NCBI GenBank assembly: GCA_009838845.1
Contig: VXRD01000126.1
Location: forward strand, 1 to 64,000
Source: Gemmatimonadota bacterium
GTDB taxonomy: Bacteria > Latescibacterota > UBA2968
Length of the DNA: 64,000 nt
Reading direction: 5' to 3'
Translations under genes and position numbers: made by a program
Shown here: piece after piece, positions 35,657 through 43,744 of the stretch
How the letters are laid out: each line of letters starts with the position of its first letter
How positions within the stretch are numbered: the first letter of the stretch is position 1
The notes under the pieces: model-generated
The model's input: the letters and a program-made list of their open reading frames with translations, nothing else
The model's database searches: none
What the model was told of the DNA's origin: nothing

Positions 35657-36517
35657 ATGAGTCACAACATTTTTGAGCGCGCTGAAGAATTTATCTATAA
35701 TAATGCGCGGCTGCTCGAGCGACAGTTGTTTGCCTATCATTTCAAAGGGGGTTCACGGGAGCAGGTGCTGACAGCGCTTCGCGCCTATCAGAATGAAGAT
35801 GGCGGATTTGGGCATGCCCTTGAACCGGATATTCGCTGTCCAGAAAGCCAACCCGTGCCGGTGCAGCACGCGCTTGAGTTTCTCAATGCCGTGGGTTTTG
35901 ATGCCGATATGGTGCAGCGCGCCTGCGATTATTTGATGGAGATTACTACGCCCGAAGGTGGTGTTCCGTGGTTGTTGCCTTCTGCACATCGCTATCCGCG
36001 AGCATCATGGTGGAATACAGTTGAAAATCCACCGGCATCTCTGAATCCAACGGCTGCGATTGCTGGTTTGTTACACAAGAATCGCGTTCAACATGCGTGG
36101 GTAGATTGCGCGACCACGTACTGCTGGTCAAAGATAGCCGATCTGCAACCTGCGGAAATGCATGAAATGGGTGTGGTGCTGACTTTTCTCTATTATGTGC
36201 CGGACCGGGCGCGCGCAGAGCGCGAAATTGAGCGTCTGGTCGGTGGGATGTTTTCTGCGGGTCTCGTTGCCGATGCAAATGCTACAGGCTATGTCCGCAA
36301 GCCGCTCGACTGGGCGAGTACGCCCGATCATCCGCTTCGCGATTACTTTCGAGAAGAGGATATTGCGGCAAATCTCGATGCAATTGTTGCGGGACAACAA
36401 GCAGATGGGGGGTGGAATATTACCTGGCAAGCCGTGAGTCCGGGTTGCGAACTCGAATGGCGCGGCTGGGTGACGCTGGGTACACTGCTGACGCTCAGGG
36501 CGAATGGGCGATTGTAA
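35657..36517 (+). CDS. Prenyltransferase/terpene-cyclase-like alpha-toroid protein
   Basis: A 286-aa protein with QW-like alpha/alpha-barrel repeats ('ALRAYQNEDGGFGHALEPD', 'TTPEGGVPWLL', 'GQQADGGWNITWQ'), as in squalene-cyclase and prenyltransferase folds. It is much shorter than true cyclases (~600 aa) and lacks a DxDD motif, so cyclisation of squalene is unlikely. Such short proteins are common as unassigned genes. It lies between the YkgJ-like and RidA-like genes with 15- and 17-bp gaps. Confidence 0.75.
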   Translation: MSHNIFERAEEFIYNNARLLERQLFAYHFKGGSREQVLTALRAYQNEDGGFGHALEPDIRCPESQPVPVQHALEFLNAVGFDADMVQRACDYLMEITTPEGGVPWLLPSAHRYPRASWWNTVENPPASLNPTAAIAGLLHKNRVQHAWVDCATTYCWSKIADLQPAEMHEMGVVLTFLYYVPDRARAEREIERLVGGMFSAGLVADANATGYVRKPLDWASTPDHPLRDYFREEDIAANLDAIVAGQQADGGWNITWQAVSPGCELEWRGWVTLGTLLTLRANGRL

Positions 36518-36534
36518 TTGTACAGAGAGTTATC

Positions 36535-37284
36535 ATGTTGATTGCTAAGATAGAAGGGCACTACCACTTTCTCAAGGGTATTGACCCCTATTCCTGCGGC
36601 GTTATTGCCGATCCCGGCTGGGAGATTGTCCATGTGACACTGGAACAGGCGCTGCCCTGGCGGCATGGGTTTGATCGGGTTGAGGCGCATTTGCAGGAGG
36701 TCGGGCGAGATCTACAGGCATTGTGCGGTATGGAATTGCGTTCGCCTGCGCCTTTTACGATGGCGGGGTTCATTGCTTTCAATCGGGATTATTGTCAGGT
36801 GCTCAAGGCATGGGACCTGTACGTGGGAGAGTTGAATCCAGTAGCGCGCACCAATGTGGCACCGCTGTTCGATCCGCCGGGGGAACCGGTGCTGCACGCA
36901 TTTTCCTATACGGTGCCAGCAGCGACTGATATACCCCGGACTCTGGTGATCGCCGGGGCAGGGGAATTGCGCGAGGGGGTACTTGTGGAGCAGGGTATTG
37001 TCCGCAGTGGGGATATCAGTGCAGAAGCGATGCGGGAGAAGGTTAGTTATGTGGTGGATGTAATGGTCGAGCGTTTGTTTGGTCTGGGTGGGGCTTGGGA
37101 GATGATCAATGCGGTGGATGTGTACACGGTGCATTCTCTGGACGGGCTGGTAGAGGATATTTTGTTCAATCGCATTGGGCCAGCCCGACGGCACGGTTTC
37201 CGCTGGCACTTTACCCGGCCGCCAGTGGTCGATATTGAATTTGAGATGGATATGCGAGGGGTGCGTCGTGATCTGGTGATATAA
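36535..37284 (+). CDS. RidA-like (YjgF-fold) protein of unknown substrate
   Basis: A 249-aa protein. The C-terminal half has a RidA-like pattern ('TLVIAGAGELREGVLVEQGIV', 'SAEAMREKVSYVVDVMVERL', 'INAVDVYTVH'), reminiscent of the larger 2-aminomuconate-deaminase-like RidA group. The N-terminal half ('GHYHFLKGIDPYSCGV') is not recognised. A Cys and conserved His lie in this N-terminal part. The start at 36535 is modest ('agagagtt' upstream); an earlier reading would overlap the preceding gene by over 100 bp. It is the third gene of the 35096-37284 operon. Confidence 0.6.
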   Translation: MLIAKIEGHYHFLKGIDPYSCGVIADPGWEIVHVTLEQALPWRHGFDRVEAHLQEVGRDLQALCGMELRSPAPFTMAGFIAFNRDYCQVLKAWDLYVGELNPVARTNVAPLFDPPGEPVLHAFSYTVPAATDIPRTLVIAGAGELREGVLVEQGIVRSGDISAEAMREKVSYVVDVMVERLFGLGGAWEMINAVDVYTVHSLDGLVEDILFNRIGPARRHGFRWHFTRPPVVDIEFEMDMRGVRRDLVI

Positions 37285-37332
37285 GATCACGGGCAGAGAT
37301 GGGGTGGGCTGATTGCGAAATGATATTTTTTC

Positions 37333-37362
37333 TTGACATATTCCACTGAGATTGCGTAAGTT
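37333..37362 (+). promoter_or_regulatory. Promoter of the branched-chain amino-acid operon
   Basis: A perfect TTGACA (37333-37338) is followed after 18 nt by TAAGTT (37357-37362). Transcription would start near 37369, about 40 nt before the leader ORF. The -10 match is weak. Confidence 0.55.
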
Positions 37363-37408
37363 ATTCAATCTAAAATACATTATTACTTCTTTTCCCAAGT
37401 CTTCTATT

Positions 37409-37561
37409 ATGCGCTCAATTTCTACATTGGCGATTTCCACCATGCGAGACGGTGTACAACTGCGTATCCGTTCTTTGCGCCTTTCTATTGCAGGGCGAGT
37501 TCTGCTCATTCTGCACCTTCTCCTGCTCGTGAGCCTTTTTCTATCTATTATCATTCATTAG
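37409..37561 (+). CDS. Putative branched-chain amino-acid leader peptide (50 aa)
   Basis: An ORF starting at ATG 37409 (ATG 37442 is an alternative) ends in 'VLLILHLLLLVSLFLSIIIH'. Of these last 20 residues 15 are Leu, Ile or Val, in runs. It lies ~100 bp upstream of ilvN and the leu genes, and mutually exclusive RNA stems follow its stop codon. This is what an attenuation leader should look like: a ribosome starved for Leu/Ile/Val-tRNA would stall here. There is no good ribosome site, and the N-terminal part ('RSISTLAISTMRDGVQLRIR') is longer than in enteric leaders. A hydrophobic small membrane peptide is the alternative. Confidence 0.6.
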   Translation: MRSISTLAISTMRDGVQLRIRSLRLSIAGRVLLILHLLLLVSLFLSIIIH

Positions 37562-37564
37562 TTT

Positions 37565-37640
37565 CAGGCTCTTTCCCCAACTCTTGCGACAACACCCATA
37601 ATAAGGACAGAGCCTGTGATTTACTCATAGGTCGTTGTCA
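37565..37640 (+). promoter_or_regulatory. Candidate attenuator: mutually exclusive stems between leader and ilvN
   Basis: Stem A pairs CAGGCTCTTTCC (37565-37576) with GGACAGAGCCTG (37605-37616), 11 of 12 positions. Stem B pairs GCGACAAC (37585-37592) with GTTGTCAC (37633-37640), 7 of 8. The order A1-B1-A2-B2 means they cannot both form as simple hairpins. A ribosome stalled on the leader's Ile/Leu run would mask A1, only 4 nt past the stop codon. No T-run follows either stem, so the outcome may be Rho-dependent or translational. Confidence 0.55.
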
Positions 37641-37664
37641 CTTCATGTATTCGGGAAATGTTTA

Positions 37665-38156
37665 ATGACTCACAAACACACGATAAGTGCCCTGGTCGAA
37701 AATCATTTTGGCGTTCTGTGCCGCGTTGCAGGCCTTTTTTCCAGTCGCGGATTCAATATCGATAGTCTGTCCGTTGGCGAGACAGAAGACCCGAGTATTT
37801 CTCGCATGACCATTGTCGTCGGTGGCGACGATAGCGTGCTCGAGCAAGTGGTCAAGCAATTGGATCGCCTCATTGACGTCATTCGCGTGATCGATATTAC
37901 ACAGGGCCAATTTGTTGAACGCGAACTCATGTTGGTCAAGGTCAAAGCCGATACAACAACGCGTGCAGAAATTATCCAAATTGCCGAAGTGTTTCGCTCA
38001 AATATTGTCGATGTATGTCCCAGATCGATGACCATAGAGGTTACGGGCAAAAATGATAAAATTCAAGCTATCATTGGCATGCTCAGTTCTTTTGGCATCG
38101 AGGAAATCGCGCGTACAGGCACAGTTGCCCTGTTGCGAGATTCCGCGACACAATAA
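37665..38156 (+). CDS. ilvN: Acetolactate synthase small (regulatory) subunit
   Basis: A 163-aa regulatory subunit; it makes acetolactate synthase active and sensitive to valine. The N-terminal ACT domain is plain: 'TISALVENHFGVLCRVAGLFSSRGFNIDSL' and 'SRMTIVVGGDD'. The C-terminal domain ('DVCPRSMTIEVTGKNDKIQA') is complete. I placed the start at ATG 37665, preceded by GGGAAA; a TTG at 37635 would fall inside stem B. No catalytic ilvB gene is in the window; it is usually immediately upstream. Confidence 0.92.
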   Translation: MTHKHTISALVENHFGVLCRVAGLFSSRGFNIDSLSVGETEDPSISRMTIVVGGDDSVLEQVVKQLDRLIDVIRVIDITQGQFVERELMLVKVKADTTTRAEIIQIAEVFRSNIVDVCPRSMTIEVTGKNDKIQAIIGMLSSFGIEEIARTGTVALLRDSATQ

Positions 38157-38169
38157 GGAGGTGATGCAG

Positions 38170-38283
38170 ATGGATCCCGATCTCGGTGATCTTACCGAAG
38201 AACTCGCTCTCGTTTGGCAGATGGGGATAGACCGCCAGAGCGTTCCATCTGCCCATTTCCTCTTCGATTCTGGCATGTTTTAG
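38170..38283 (+). CDS. Unknown 37-aa protein between ilvN and leuA
   Basis: A short ORF beginning 'MDPDLGDLTEELALVWQMGI' and ending 'LFDSGMF'. A perfect AGGAGG (38156-38161) overlaps the ilvN stop and lies 8 nt before the ATG at 38170; an in-frame ATG at 38164 is too close. It is acidic and has no membrane segment. It fits tightly between ilvN and leuA (13 and 9 bp gaps), so it should be translated. I know of no family. It may be a small regulator or only an aid to leuA translation. Confidence 0.6.
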   Translation: MDPDLGDLTEELALVWQMGIDRQSVPSAHFLFDSGMF

Positions 38284-38292
38284 GGAATAACA

Positions 38293-39849
38293 ATGTCAAA
38301 CGCGAAAAATAAAGACCGCGTCATTATTTTTGATACCACTTTGAGAGACGCGGAACAGACGCCGGGGGCTTCGCTCGCGTTGCGCGAAAAAGTTGAAATT
38401 GCCCATCAACTCGCGCGGCTCAATGTCGATGTTATCGAGGCCGGATTTCCCATATCGTCCGATCAGGACTTCAATGCCGTGCGGCGTATCGCACACGAGG
38501 TTGAAGGTCCTGTTATTTGCGGTCTGTCTCGCGCAATTTTCAAAGATATTGACCGCGCAGGTGAAGCTTTGAAAGATGCGCCAAATCCGCGCATACACAC
38601 GTTTATTGGGACATCGCCGCTCCATATTTCCATGGTTGGCAAAACGCCCGCTCAAGTTCTGCAAATGGCTGTTGATGCGGTTGCGCGAGCTAAGTCGCAT
38701 TGCGACGATGTGGAGTTTTCGCCGATGGATGCTGCGCGCACAGAGCCGCAATATCTCCTCGACGTGATCGAGGCTACCATTGAAGCGGGTGCGACAACCA
38801 TCAATATACCCGATACCGTGGGCTACGCCGTTCCCGACCAGTTTGGCCGCATTATTCGCAATATTTGCGAGAAAGTGCCCAATGTCGATCGCGCCATTAT
38901 CAGTGTCCACTGCCACGACGATTTGGGCATGGCGACTATCAATGCTCTCGAAGCACTCAGAAATGGCGCGCGTCAGGTCGAATGCACGGTTAATGGGTTG
39001 GGTGAACGCGCGGGCAATACCTCGCTTGAAGAAGTGGTTATGGCCGTCAAGACGCGCGGGGATTATTTCGATCTCTATACGGATATCAAGACGCGCGAAA
39101 TCGTAAATACGAGCCGTCTGGTCAGCCGCCTCATGGGTATTGTCGTTCCGCCCAACAAGCCCATTGTAGGAGCCAATGCATTTGCACATAGTTCGGGTAT
39201 CCATCAGGACGGGGTACTCAAGGACCGCGAAAATTTCGAAATTATCGATCCCAAATCTGTGGGCTGGGAAGAATCGAGTATTGTGCTTACGGCGCGTTCT
39301 GGTCGCCACGCATTGCGCCATCGTCTGGAAGAGCTCGGCTATCATCTCAATCAGGATGAATTAAATATCGCTTATGAGCGTTTTGTCAAAGTTGCAGATA
39401 AAAAGAAGGAAGTTTATGACGAAGATCTCATGGCTATTGTGGAAGATGAAATTCGAGACTTTCCCATGCGGTTCGTGCTGGACTATTTGCATACTGTGAG
39501 TGGCACCGGTACGGTTCCCTCTGCGACGGTTCGCATTGGTATTGACGGTAAAAACCACGTCCAGGAATCTGCCTGGGGCGATGGACCGGTAGATGCAACG
39601 TATCGGGCGATCAAGAAAGCCACAGATAATACAAATACAAAAGTGGAAGAATATACTATCCGCGGCGTTACCGGGGGTGCCGAAGCGATGGGAGAAGTCA
39701 CGGTCAATGTGTCGTGCAATGGACGCCTGACCAGGGGACGCGGCGTTTCAACCGATATTATCGAAGCCAGTGCCAAAGCTTTTCTCGATGCGCTCAATCG
39801 CCTGGCCATTCAGCAAGACAATCACAAGGAGCGAGAACCAACCGTTTAG
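38293..39849 (+). CDS. leuA: 2-isopropylmalate synthase
   Basis: The first committed enzyme of leucine synthesis: acetyl-CoA plus 2-ketoisovalerate gives 2-isopropylmalate. The 518-aa length fits the long bacterial form with a leucine-binding regulatory domain. The catalytic barrel has 'FDTTLRDAEQTPGASL', 'HTFIGTSPLH', 'NIPDTVGYAVP', 'SVHCHDDLGMA' (metal HxH) and 'VNGLGERAGNTSLEE'. The C-terminal LeuA dimer domain runs from ~375 ('SGTGTVPSATV') to the end. Feedback inhibition by leucine is expected. Start 38293 follows GGGAATAAC. Confidence 0.95.
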   Translation: MSNAKNKDRVIIFDTTLRDAEQTPGASLALREKVEIAHQLARLNVDVIEAGFPISSDQDFNAVRRIAHEVEGPVICGLSRAIFKDIDRAGEALKDAPNPRIHTFIGTSPLHISMVGKTPAQVLQMAVDAVARAKSHCDDVEFSPMDAARTEPQYLLDVIEATIEAGATTINIPDTVGYAVPDQFGRIIRNICEKVPNVDRAIISVHCHDDLGMATINALEALRNGARQVECTVNGLGERAGNTSLEEVVMAVKTRGDYFDLYTDIKTREIVNTSRLVSRLMGIVVPPNKPIVGANAFAHSSGIHQDGVLKDRENFEIIDPKSVGWEESSIVLTARSGRHALRHRLEELGYHLNQDELNIAYERFVKVADKKKEVYDEDLMAIVEDEIRDFPMRFVLDYLHTVSGTGTVPSATVRIGIDGKNHVQESAWGDGPVDATYRAIKKATDNTNTKVEEYTIRGVTGGAEAMGEVTVNVSCNGRLTRGRGVSTDIIEASAKAFLDALNRLAIQQDNHKEREPTV

Positions 39850-39863
39850 AATAGAGGTTATAG

Positions 39864-41261
39864 ATGGGTCAAAGTTTATTTCACAAAGTTTGGGATGCGC
39901 ATGCGGTGCGAACGCTGCCTTCGGGGCAGACGCAGTTGTTTATCGGCCTGCATCTCGTTCACGAGGTTACCAGCCCGCAGGCTTTTGATATGCTCAGAGA
40001 GCTGGGTCTCACCATTGCGTATCCAGATCGCACATTTGCCACGGTTGATCACATTGTGCCCACAAGCGATGTGGCACGCCCATTTGCCGATGAGATGGCC
40101 GAGGACATGATGATCGCCATCGAAGAAAATGCCCAACAGTTTGGCCTTTCTTTTTTTGGGCTCGACGACGAGCGTCAGGGTATTGTCCACGTTATTGGTC
40201 CTGAACTGGGTCTGACACAGCCGGGCATGACCATTGCCTGCGGCGATAGCCACACTTCAACGCACGGAGCTTATGGCGCCATTGCATTTGGCATTGGCAC
40301 CTCGCAGGTGCGCGATGTGCTTGCCACACAATGCCTGGCGATGGATCCTCTCAAAGTGCGCCGCATTGAAGTATCAGGCACGCTGGGCAAGGGGGTTTAC
40401 GCCAAAGATGTCATTCTCAATATTATTCGCAATCTCGGCGTAAAAGGCGGTACGGGCTATGCTTACGAATATGCCGGATCCGCTATTGAAGCTATGGATA
40501 TGGAAGCGCGCATGTCGGTGTGCAATATGTCTATTGAAGGCGGCGCGCGCGCGGGGTACGTGAATCCCGATCAGACGACTTATGACTATCTGCGGGGACG
40601 CACTTATGCACCTTCGGGCGAAGCTTTTGATCGCGCGGTTTCCTGGTGGCGTTCTATGGCTTCCGATGCCGATGCCGATTACGACGATGTTTATCATCTC
40701 GATGGCTCCGCTCTTGAGCCTACTGTGACATGGGGTATCACGCCGGGGCAGGCACTTTTTGTATCAGAAAAAGTACCGGCGCTGACGGATCTGCCCGACG
40801 ATGAGCGCGATGTTGCAGCCGAAGCGTATGATTATATGGACTTAAAACCGGGTACGGCTATATCTGGTATGCCGATTGACGTGGCTTTTGTGGGGTCGTG
40901 TACCAACAGCCGTATCTCTGACCTCAGAGAAGCTGCCAGAGTCGCCGAGGGACACAAGGTGGCCGATGGCGTCAAAGCGCTTGTTGTGCCGGGGTCCAAA
41001 TCCGTTCTCAAGACAGCCGAAGCGGAAGGCTTGCACCACATTTTTGAAGATGCTGGCTTTGAATGGCGCGGTGCGGGGTGTTCGATGTGTTTGGCTATGA
41101 ATCCCGACAAATTGCAGGGACGCGAAGTGTGCGCGTCGTCGAGCAATCGCAATTTCAAAGGGCGTCAGGGCAGTCCCACGGGACGCACGCTCTTGATGAG
41201 TCCCGCAATGGTCGCAGCCGCGGCTATCGCAGGTGAGGTTATTGACGTACGCGCGATGTAA
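39864..41261 (+). CDS. leuC: 3-isopropylmalate dehydratase large subunit
   Basis: A 465-aa aconitase-family subunit that carries the [4Fe-4S] cluster and isomerises 2- to 3-isopropylmalate with LeuD. Visible motifs: '[19 protein letters not shown]', '[21 protein letters not shown]', cluster cysteines in '[11 protein letters not shown]' and '[11 protein letters not shown]', and the end '[20 protein letters not shown]'. Complete. Its stop codon is immediately followed by repeat copy B, which separates it from leuD by 115 bp. Confidence 0.96.
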   Translation: MGQSLFHKVWDAHAVRTLPSGQTQLFIGLHLVHEVTSPQAFDMLRELGLTIAYPDRTFATVDHIVPTSDVARPFADEMAEDMMIAIEENAQQFGLSFFGLDDERQGIVHVIGPELGLTQPGMTIACGDSHTSTHGAYGAIAFGIGTSQVRDVLATQCLAMDPLKVRRIEVSGTLGKGVYAKDVILNIIRNLGVKGGTGYAYEYAGSAIEAMDMEARMSVCNMSIEGGARAGYVNPDQTTYDYLRGRTYAPSGEAFDRAVSWWRSMASDADADYDDVYHLDGSALEPTVTWGITPGQALFVSEKVPALTDLPDDERDVAAEAYDYMDLKPGTAISGMPIDVAFVGSCTNSRISDLREAARVAEGHKVADGVKALVVPGSKSVLKTAEAEGLHHIFEDAGFEWRGAGCSMCLAMNPDKLQGREVCASSSNRNFKGRQGSPTGRTLLMSPAMVAAAAIAGEVIDVRAM

Positions 41262-41364
41262 AAGCGCGAATAGACGAATAGACGAATAGACGAATGGCGA
41301 TACACACTGATTTTGGGAGGATGGGCGGGATTCGCAGATTCGTTGATTCGTTGATTCGTCTATT
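41262..41364. repeat. Armed 8-bp repeat element, copy B, between leuC and leuD
   Basis: The left arm (41262-41297) begins with the same 19 bases as part of copy A (AAAAGCGCGAATAGACGAA) and continues in CGAATAGA units. The right arm (41331-41364) is GATTCGCA/GATTCGTT units ending ATTCGTCTATT. The core between them, on the minus strand, aligns with the core of copy A (about 21 of 29 positions). In mRNA the arms can form a long hairpin: AATAGACGAAT with ATTCGTCTATT is perfect. Confidence 0.85.
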
Positions 41365-41376
41365 GAAAGGTTATTT

Positions 41377-41970
41377 ATGAATTCATCAGTGATTCAGCAG
41401 GTAGAAGGGCGCGCGATTCCCGTTCGGGGAAATGACATCGATACCGATCGCATTATTCCCGCGCGATATCTTCGCGCCATCACGTTTGACGGCCTGGGTG
41501 AGCACGCATTTGAAGACGACCGCAAATCAAATCCCGATCACCCATTTGATGATCCGCGCTATCAGGGCGCATCCGTACTCATCGCCAATGACAACTTTGG
41601 ATGTGGATCATCCAGAGAACACGCGCCTCAGGCGCTGATGCGCTGGGGGATTTGTGCCATTGTGGGCGAATCTTTTGCCGAAATTTTTTTGGGCAATTGC
41701 ACGGCTATGGGCGTGCCTTGTCTGACGGCTTCGACCGGGGATATTGTCAAAATTCAGGACGCTGCCGAAGCAGATCCACAACGGGAAATGACTGTTGATT
41801 TAAAAGAGAAAAAATTGACATTTGGCGATATAGAAGTCGATCTGCAGATTGCAGAAGGCAATCGGCTCCAACTCATTGAAGGCGCGTGGGATGCTACAGG
41901 CATGCTCCTCGAAGGCCGCGATGCGGTGCGGGAGGTTGCCAATAAACTTCCCTATGTTACGGGCTTTTAA
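41377..41970 (+). CDS. leuD: 3-isopropylmalate dehydratase small subunit
   Basis: A 197-aa swivelling domain partner of LeuC. Key motifs: 'GNDIDTDRIIPARYLRAITF' at the start, 'LIANDNFGCGSSREHAPQAL', 'AIVGESFAEIFLGNCTAMGV'. Length and order are normal. The start ATG follows AAGG at the end of repeat copy B, so the repeat lies in the untranslated gap of the leuCD transcript. A terminator follows 8 bp after the stop, though the operon may continue through to cimA. Confidence 0.95.
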   Translation: MNSSVIQQVEGRAIPVRGNDIDTDRIIPARYLRAITFDGLGEHAFEDDRKSNPDHPFDDPRYQGASVLIANDNFGCGSSREHAPQALMRWGICAIVGESFAEIFLGNCTAMGVPCLTASTGDIVKIQDAAEADPQREMTVDLKEKKLTFGDIEVDLQIAEGNRLQLIEGAWDATGMLLEGRDAVREVANKLPYVTGF

Positions 41971-41978
41971 TCTTTTTT

Positions 41979-42004
41979 ACGCCCGCATCTCGCGGGCGTT
42001 TTTG
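41979..42004 (+). terminator. Rho-independent terminator after leuD
   Basis: ACGCCCGC (41979-41986) pairs with GCGGGCGT (41992-41999), with a five-T run to 42003. A second 7-bp hairpin, CCGGGCA/TGCCCGG (42050-42068), follows without a T-run. The cimA group downstream may therefore have its own promoter, not obvious in sequence. Confidence 0.88.
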
Positions 42005-42143
42005 CGAGTTATTATGTATTCTCACATGCGAACAGGCAGGAGATATTATCCGGGCACTCGTTGCCCGGAAGCCATTGGTTTGGGAATTGGATCGTTTTGC
42101 ATGACCCATATTGGATAACTTTACCCAAACCAGAGGAAATCAC

Positions 42144-43724
42144 ATGTCTGAACTTGTACAAATCTACGATTCGACCCTTCGAGACGGCGCGCAGGCAGAG
42201 GGTATTTCATTTTCCGCTGAAGACAAAACCATGATTGCACAGCATCTCGATGCGATGGGCATTCACTATGTTGAAGGCGGTTGGCCCAATCCGACGAATC
42301 CCAAGGATCTCGAATTTTTTGACCGCGTACGCGATCTCGAATTTCACAACACCAAAATTGTCGCCTTTGGCAGTACATGCAGGGTTGACAATCCGCCCGA
42401 AGACGATCCCACCCTCACCACTTTGCTCAGGGCAGGAACAGAGGTCATCACGCTCTTCGGGAAAAGCTGGACGCTTCACGTGACCGATGTGTTGCGGGCA
42501 ACACTGGACGAAAACCTGCGAATTATCAGGGATTCTTGTGCCTGGCTCAAGGAGAACGGGCGAGAAGTTATTTACGATGCCGAGCACTTTTTTGACGGTT
42601 ATAAAGCCGATCCCGAATACGCGCTGGAAACTTTGTTGGCTGCGCAAGAAGGCGGGGCAGAGGTGCTCGTTTTGTGCGACACCAATGGCGGTACGATGCC
42701 ATATCAGATACAACAGATTATCAGCGGTATTCAACCCAGGCTCGATGTCCCTCTGGGTATTCACACGCACAATGATGCGGGAATGGCTGTGGCCAATAGC
42801 ATTGTCGCACTCGAAATGGGTGCCACGCATGTGCAGGGTACGATCAATGGATATGGGGAGCGCTGTGGCAATGCCAACCTGTGTTCGGTGATTCCAAATA
42901 TTGAATTTAAGCTGGGGAAGACGGCTATTGGCGCGACAAATCTCACAAAGCTCATGGAATTATCGCGGTTTGTCAGCGAAATCGCCAATGTCTATCACGA
43001 CCACCGCCAACCTTATGTGGGCGAGAGTGCTTTTGCACACAAAGCAGGTGTTCACGTCGATGCCATGCTCAAACAACCCGTCGCGTATGAACACTGCGAT
43101 GCGGAATCTGTAGGCAATCAGCGCCGTTTTTTGCTTTCAGAACAATCGGGCGGCGGGGCTGTTGCTGCAAAATTGCACCATCTGATTCCGGGCCTGGACA
43201 AACGTCATCCAACTGTCCAGAAATTGCTGCAAAAAATTAAGCAACTCGAACACGAGGGCTATGTTTTTGAAGCCGCTGAAGCGTCGTTTGAAATTATCGC
43301 CCGCCAGATATTGGGCAGTATTCGCAGACCGTTTAAGCTCATCAATTACAGGACGATCAATCGCAAAAGTGCTGCAGGCTCTGAAGTAGAAGCCATTGTG
43401 AAAATAGAAATTGAAGGACAGATCTACCACACGGTTGGCGAAGGCGATGGTCCTGTCAATGCCCTCGACTCGGCATTGCGCCTGGCTCTTGAACCCAAGT
43501 ATCCCATGCTGAAAGATGTGCGTCTTGAAGACTACAAGGTGCGCGTGTTATCCAGTGCCGATGGTACGGCAGCTAAAGTGCGGGTGCTGATCGAGTCTTC
43601 TGATCGGCGGCGCGTGTGGAGTACTGTGGGTGTATCTGAAAATGTCATCGAAGCCAGTTGGACAGCACTGGTCGATAGTTTGACTTATAAATTGCTACTT
43701 GACGGTATTATCGTTGTTGACTGA
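42144..43724 (+). CDS. cimA: (R)-citramalate synthase
   Basis: This 526-aa LeuA-like enzyme condenses acetyl-CoA and pyruvate to citramalate, the start of the threonine-independent isoleucine route. 'YDSTLRDGAQAEGISFS', 'YVEGGWPNPTNPKDLEFF' and 'FGSTCR' mark the CimA subgroup rather than LeuA. 'CDTNGGTMP', 'GIHTHNDAGMAVANS' and 'NGYGERCGNANL' complete the active site. A LeuA-type allosteric domain follows. Start ATG 42144 has GAGGAAAT. LeuCD can serve both this route and leucine synthesis, so the gene fits its neighbours. Confidence 0.92.
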   Translation: MSELVQIYDSTLRDGAQAEGISFSAEDKTMIAQHLDAMGIHYVEGGWPNPTNPKDLEFFDRVRDLEFHNTKIVAFGSTCRVDNPPEDDPTLTTLLRAGTEVITLFGKSWTLHVTDVLRATLDENLRIIRDSCAWLKENGREVIYDAEHFFDGYKADPEYALETLLAAQEGGAEVLVLCDTNGGTMPYQIQQIISGIQPRLDVPLGIHTHNDAGMAVANSIVALEMGATHVQGTINGYGERCGNANLCSVIPNIEFKLGKTAIGATNLTKLMELSRFVSEIANVYHDHRQPYVGESAFAHKAGVHVDAMLKQPVAYEHCDAESVGNQRRFLLSEQSGGGAVAAKLHHLIPGLDKRHPTVQKLLQKIKQLEHEGYVFEAAEASFEIIARQILGSIRRPFKLINYRTINRKSAAGSEVEAIVKIEIEGQIYHTVGEGDGPVNALDSALRLALEPKYPMLKDVRLEDYKVRVLSSADGTAAKVRVLIESSDRRRVWSTVGVSENVIEASWTALVDSLTYKLLLDGIIVVD

Positions 43725-43744
43725 CCCTTTTCAAAGAGTATCGT

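Noticed and set aside
42050-42068. Hairpin CCGGGCA/TGCCCGG before cimA as a second terminator or riboswitch
   Set aside because: No T-run and no conserved riboswitch core; it could be chance in a GC-rich stretch.
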